Assembly: GCA_964643325.1 (NCBI GenBank)
Contig: CAZXSE010000021.1
Location: 1 to 15,857, forward strand
From: Fredricksoniimonas sp964643325
Lineage (GTDB): Bacteria; Omnitrophota; Gorgyraeia; Zapsychrales; Fredricksoniimonadaceae
Length of the DNA: 15,857 bases
Reading direction: 5' to 3'
Made by a program: the position numbers and the translations under genes. The notes below the pieces were generated by a model. The model saw only the letters and a list, made by a program, of their open reading frames with translations, did no database searches and had not been told where the DNA came from. How positions within the stretch are numbered: the first letter of the stretch is position 1; every line of letters starts with the position of its first letter. Below are positions 13,727 through 15,857 of this stretch, in pieces.

Positions 13727-15013
13727 ATGTTCAAGGCGGTCAGGGTATTTCTTTTGGGGGCATTGGCTATGGTCGCGATGTGCGCTCAGGCTTTTGCGGC
13801 AGGATCAGGCGCGTACCGCCTTGAAGTTTCCGGTGCCGCGGCGATCGGTAAAGGATCCGCTTTCGTCGGAGAGGCGAACAATCCTTCGGCGGTCTATTAC
13901 AATCCGGCAGGCATGACCCAGCTTAAAGGAAACAATCTTTCCATGGGCATGGCGGTCATTCAACCTAAGGCGCGCTACAGGAGCCTGTCCGATAATACGA
14001 CACAAATGCAGAGGGACAGTTATTTTATCCCCCACGGTTATTTTGTGACGGACCTGGGCATGCCCAAATTCGCGCTGGGATTAGGCGCCCTTTCTTCATG
14101 GGGTTTAACGACGGAGTGGGCGCAGGACAGTTTTGCTAAATATAACACGACCCGCGCCGAGATGACGAACTATGACTACCTGATCACGGGAGCGTATCAG
14201 GTCAGTGAAAAGTTGTCGTTGGCCGTGGGCCTTGATATCGATGATTCGAAGGTGGACAAGCAAAAGAAGCTTTACCAGGGTGCTGTCGACGGGAACTTCA
14301 GGCTCAAGGGTGCAAGTACGGCTTATGGTTTTCGCGTTGCTGGTATGTATAAAATGAACGAAAAGCATCAGTTTGGCCTGATGTACCGCAGCATGATGGA
14401 ACACAAATATGTCGGCAAGGTCCATTTGGACGATCTGAATGCCGGCGGCTCTAACTACCAGGCGATCTTTGGCGGAACTTCCTATGAAACGGACGTGATC
14501 TCCAAGTCACGGCTTCCGGACAGCGTGGTCCTGGGTTACAGTTTCAAGCCCGCGCCTAAATGGACGTTCAATGCCGACGTGGAATGGATGAACTGGTCAC
14601 TGAACAACAAGGAAGAGCTTGCATATCCGGGAGAAACGAATGCAACACGCCTTGCCATTCTTAATGATGGCAACCCGGTATCGCGCGACTGGCACAGCTC
14701 CTGGTCGGCGGCGCTGGGCACGCAGTACGATCTTAGCGAAAAGACGCGCCTGCGCACGGGGTATTACTATCATCAGAGCCCCATTCCGAACGACACCTGG
14801 GAGCCGAACCTTCCGGATTCTGCCTGTCATGGCGTAACGCTGGGTGTTGGGTATGACCTGCGTAAGGACCTGACGCTCGACGTGGCTTGGTCGGGGATCT
14901 ATTATGAGAAAAGAAAAGTGGAGAATGCCGTGAACGCGACCTTCGGCGGCATTAACGGCACCTATACGCAATGGAGCAACCTGATGTACGCGAGCTTGAC
15001 CTACGCTTTTTAA
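13727..15013 (+). CDS. OmpP1/FadL/TodX family outer-membrane transport protein
   Basis: The 428-residue protein has a clear signal peptide (VRVFLLGALAMVAMCAQAFA, cleavage near AFA|AG). The FadL-family N-terminus follows: YRLEVSGAAAIGKGSAFVGEANNPSAVYYNPAGMTQLKG, with the NPAG motif. The rest alternates polar and aromatic residues as in a 14-strand barrel and ends LMYASLTYAF, with a C-terminal Phe suited to BAM recognition. FadL-type channels pass long-chain fatty acids or other hydrophobic compounds across the outer membrane. The ribosome binding site is GGGGG, 6 nt before ATG. A methyltransferase gene of the PhcB type starts 9 nt after the stop, so the pair is probably cotranscribed. The substrate is unknown. 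Confidence 0.92.
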   Translation: MFKAVRVFLLGALAMVAMCAQAFAAGSGAYRLEVSGAAAIGKGSAFVGEANNPSAVYYNPAGMTQLKGNNLSMGMAVIQPKARYRSLSDNTTQMQRDSYFIPHGYFVTDLGMPKFALGLGALSSWGLTTEWAQDSFAKYNTTRAEMTNYDYLITGAYQVSEKLSLAVGLDIDDSKVDKQKKLYQGAVDGNFRLKGASTAYGFRVAGMYKMNEKHQFGLMYRSMMEHKYVGKVHLDDLNAGGSNYQAIFGGTSYETDVISKSRLPDSVVLGYSFKPAPKWTFNADVEWMNWSLNNKEELAYPGETNATRLAILNDGNPVSRDWHSSWSAALGTQYDLSEKTRLRTGYYYHQSPIPNDTWEPNLPDSACHGVTLGVGYDLRKDLTLDVAWSGIYYEKRKVENAVNATFGGINGTYTQWSNLMYASLTYAF

Positions 15014-15022
15014 GAAAGGGAT

Positions 15023-15857
15023 ATGCTGACGACCGAACGACCATTGAATACGGCCCTTGAGGCCGAGACGCTTTCATTGCAGCGGTTCCTGCGCCTCTTG
15101 CGCGAGGAGATGAACGCCAAAGACCCTTGTTTGATGACCGATGAGAGCAAGGTGGGGTACCTTCTTTCACGCAAGGCCGAGGTGTTCAAAGCGCTGGACC
15201 GGTTCTTTGACAGGCTCTGGGACCTGGTCACGGCCCTGCCTCCCGAGGAGTTTGCGCGGCACAAGGCCTACATGGAGCAGCAGCTGTTGCCGTATTTCTC
15301 CGACGGCGTTGAGATGAATGCCTATATCCGGAGCAAGCCTCTCGGGTATGCCGGCGACTATGTGATGATGAATTACATCTACGAGTACAACGGCGAGGGG
15401 AAGTTCTTCGGCAGGGACCTTTACGCCATGATGCTTAATCATTACACGTGCAATGTGGACGTGGCGTCGTCGAACATCCAGAGGAAGGAATACCTCAAGA
15501 AAAAGATCATTGAGAGCGTGTGTGTCAGGAAGGACGCCGAGATCCTGAGCGTGGGCTGCGGCCCTGCGCGGGAATGGATCGAGCTCTTGAAGGAAAAGAA
15601 GATCGTTGGGCCGGTCAAGGTCCACCTGCTCGATCTGGAAAAGAATGCGATCGAGTTCGTGCGCCAGGAGCTGGCGAAGATCGATTATGACCGGTCCCGG
15701 ATCAGCATCAATTTTCATATGCTTGACCTGATCGAGATCGTCAAGAACAGGAAGATGGCCGAGGCTTTCCAGAATGTGGACCTTGTGTATGTTTCCGGCG
15801 TTTTTGATTATCTCAATGACAAAATATCCCAGCGCGTGATCAAGGGGCTTTTGGCGA
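15023..15857 (+). CDS. Partial PhcB-like SAM-dependent methyltransferase
   Basis: The frame opens at ATG 15023, with AGAAAGG just upstream, and runs off the window after about 278 residues. The N-terminal helical part carries SKPLGYAGDYVMMNYIY (about residues 104-118), which I recognise from the family annotated as extracellular-factor 3-hydroxypalmitate methyl ester synthases (PhcB of Ralstonia). A class I SAM domain follows: motif I ILSVGCGPAREW (174-185), an acidic motif II LLDLEKNAIEF (Asp204), then DLVYVSGVFDYL. PhcB methylates a 3-hydroxy fatty acid to make a quorum signal. Whether this homologue does so is unknown, but its position 9 nt behind a FadL-type protein and near fab genes fits a hydrophobic substrate. 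No Phc sensor kinase is visible in the window. Confidence 0.75.
   Translation, partial: MLTTERPLNTALEAETLSLQRFLRLLREEMNAKDPCLMTDESKVGYLLSRKAEVFKALDRFFDRLWDLVTALPPEEFARHKAYMEQQLLPYFSDGVEMNAYIRSKPLGYAGDYVMMNYIYEYNGEGKFFGRDLYAMMLNHYTCNVDVASSNIQRKEYLKKKIIESVCVRKDAEILSVGCGPAREWIELLKEKKIVGPVKVHLLDLEKNAIEFVRQELAKIDYDRSRISINFHMLDLIEIVKNRKMAEAFQNVDLVYVSGVFDYLNDKISQRVIKGLLA

Overview
The window is a dense, mostly forward-strand stretch of a Gram-negative-type bacterial chromosome. It has short gene spacing, an outer-membrane beta-barrel protein and a type II fatty-acid/phospholipid gene run. The best taxonomic clue is the 1121-residue exported protein at 5299-8664. Its N-terminal 'PAPGTMV ... LKGI' block and C-terminal 'INNIRIDGLVPVI' tail resemble, from memory, the recurrent ends of large exported proteins of Omnitrophota (former OP3). 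That assignment is an inference and was not checked by search.

Layout. (1) 1-406, minus strand: the N-terminal part of an unrecognised multi-pass membrane protein, divergent from (2) a lemA / M48-protease pair (488-2671) with a good sigma70-type promoter. (3) 2672-2984: an intergenic region filled by two long imperfect palindromes, A and B, in opposite orientation. (4) recG (2985-5057). (5) 5058-5298: a third palindrome, C, of the same family, then AT-rich DNA and a terminator-like hairpin. (6) The large exported protein, with a KdtA-like glycosyltransferase segment and a GHKL/HATPase-like segment. (7) A small 61-codon gene on the minus strand, convergent with it. (8) A tightly packed run rsmD-coaD-yceD-rpmF-plsX-fabH-fabD (8937-13582), which joins rRNA modification, CoA synthesis, ribosomal protein L32 and initiation of fatty-acid/phospholipid synthesis. 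(9) A FadL/OmpP1-type outer-membrane protein followed after 9 bases by a PhcB-like SAM methyltransferase that runs off the window.

The most interesting item is the palindrome family (2677-2799, 2820-2943, 5063-5189). The inner core of about 61 nt is conserved in sequence, including a putative tandem G.A internal loop. The outer arms differ completely between copies, yet each copy remains self-complementary. This is the reverse of a classical MITE, whose ends are conserved, and it points to selection on a folded RNA or DNA hairpin. Secondary items are the exported glycosyltransferase/ATPase fusion, the FadL plus fatty-acid-methyl-ester-synthase-like pair, and two perfect hairpins inside the 3' end of yceD just before rpmF.
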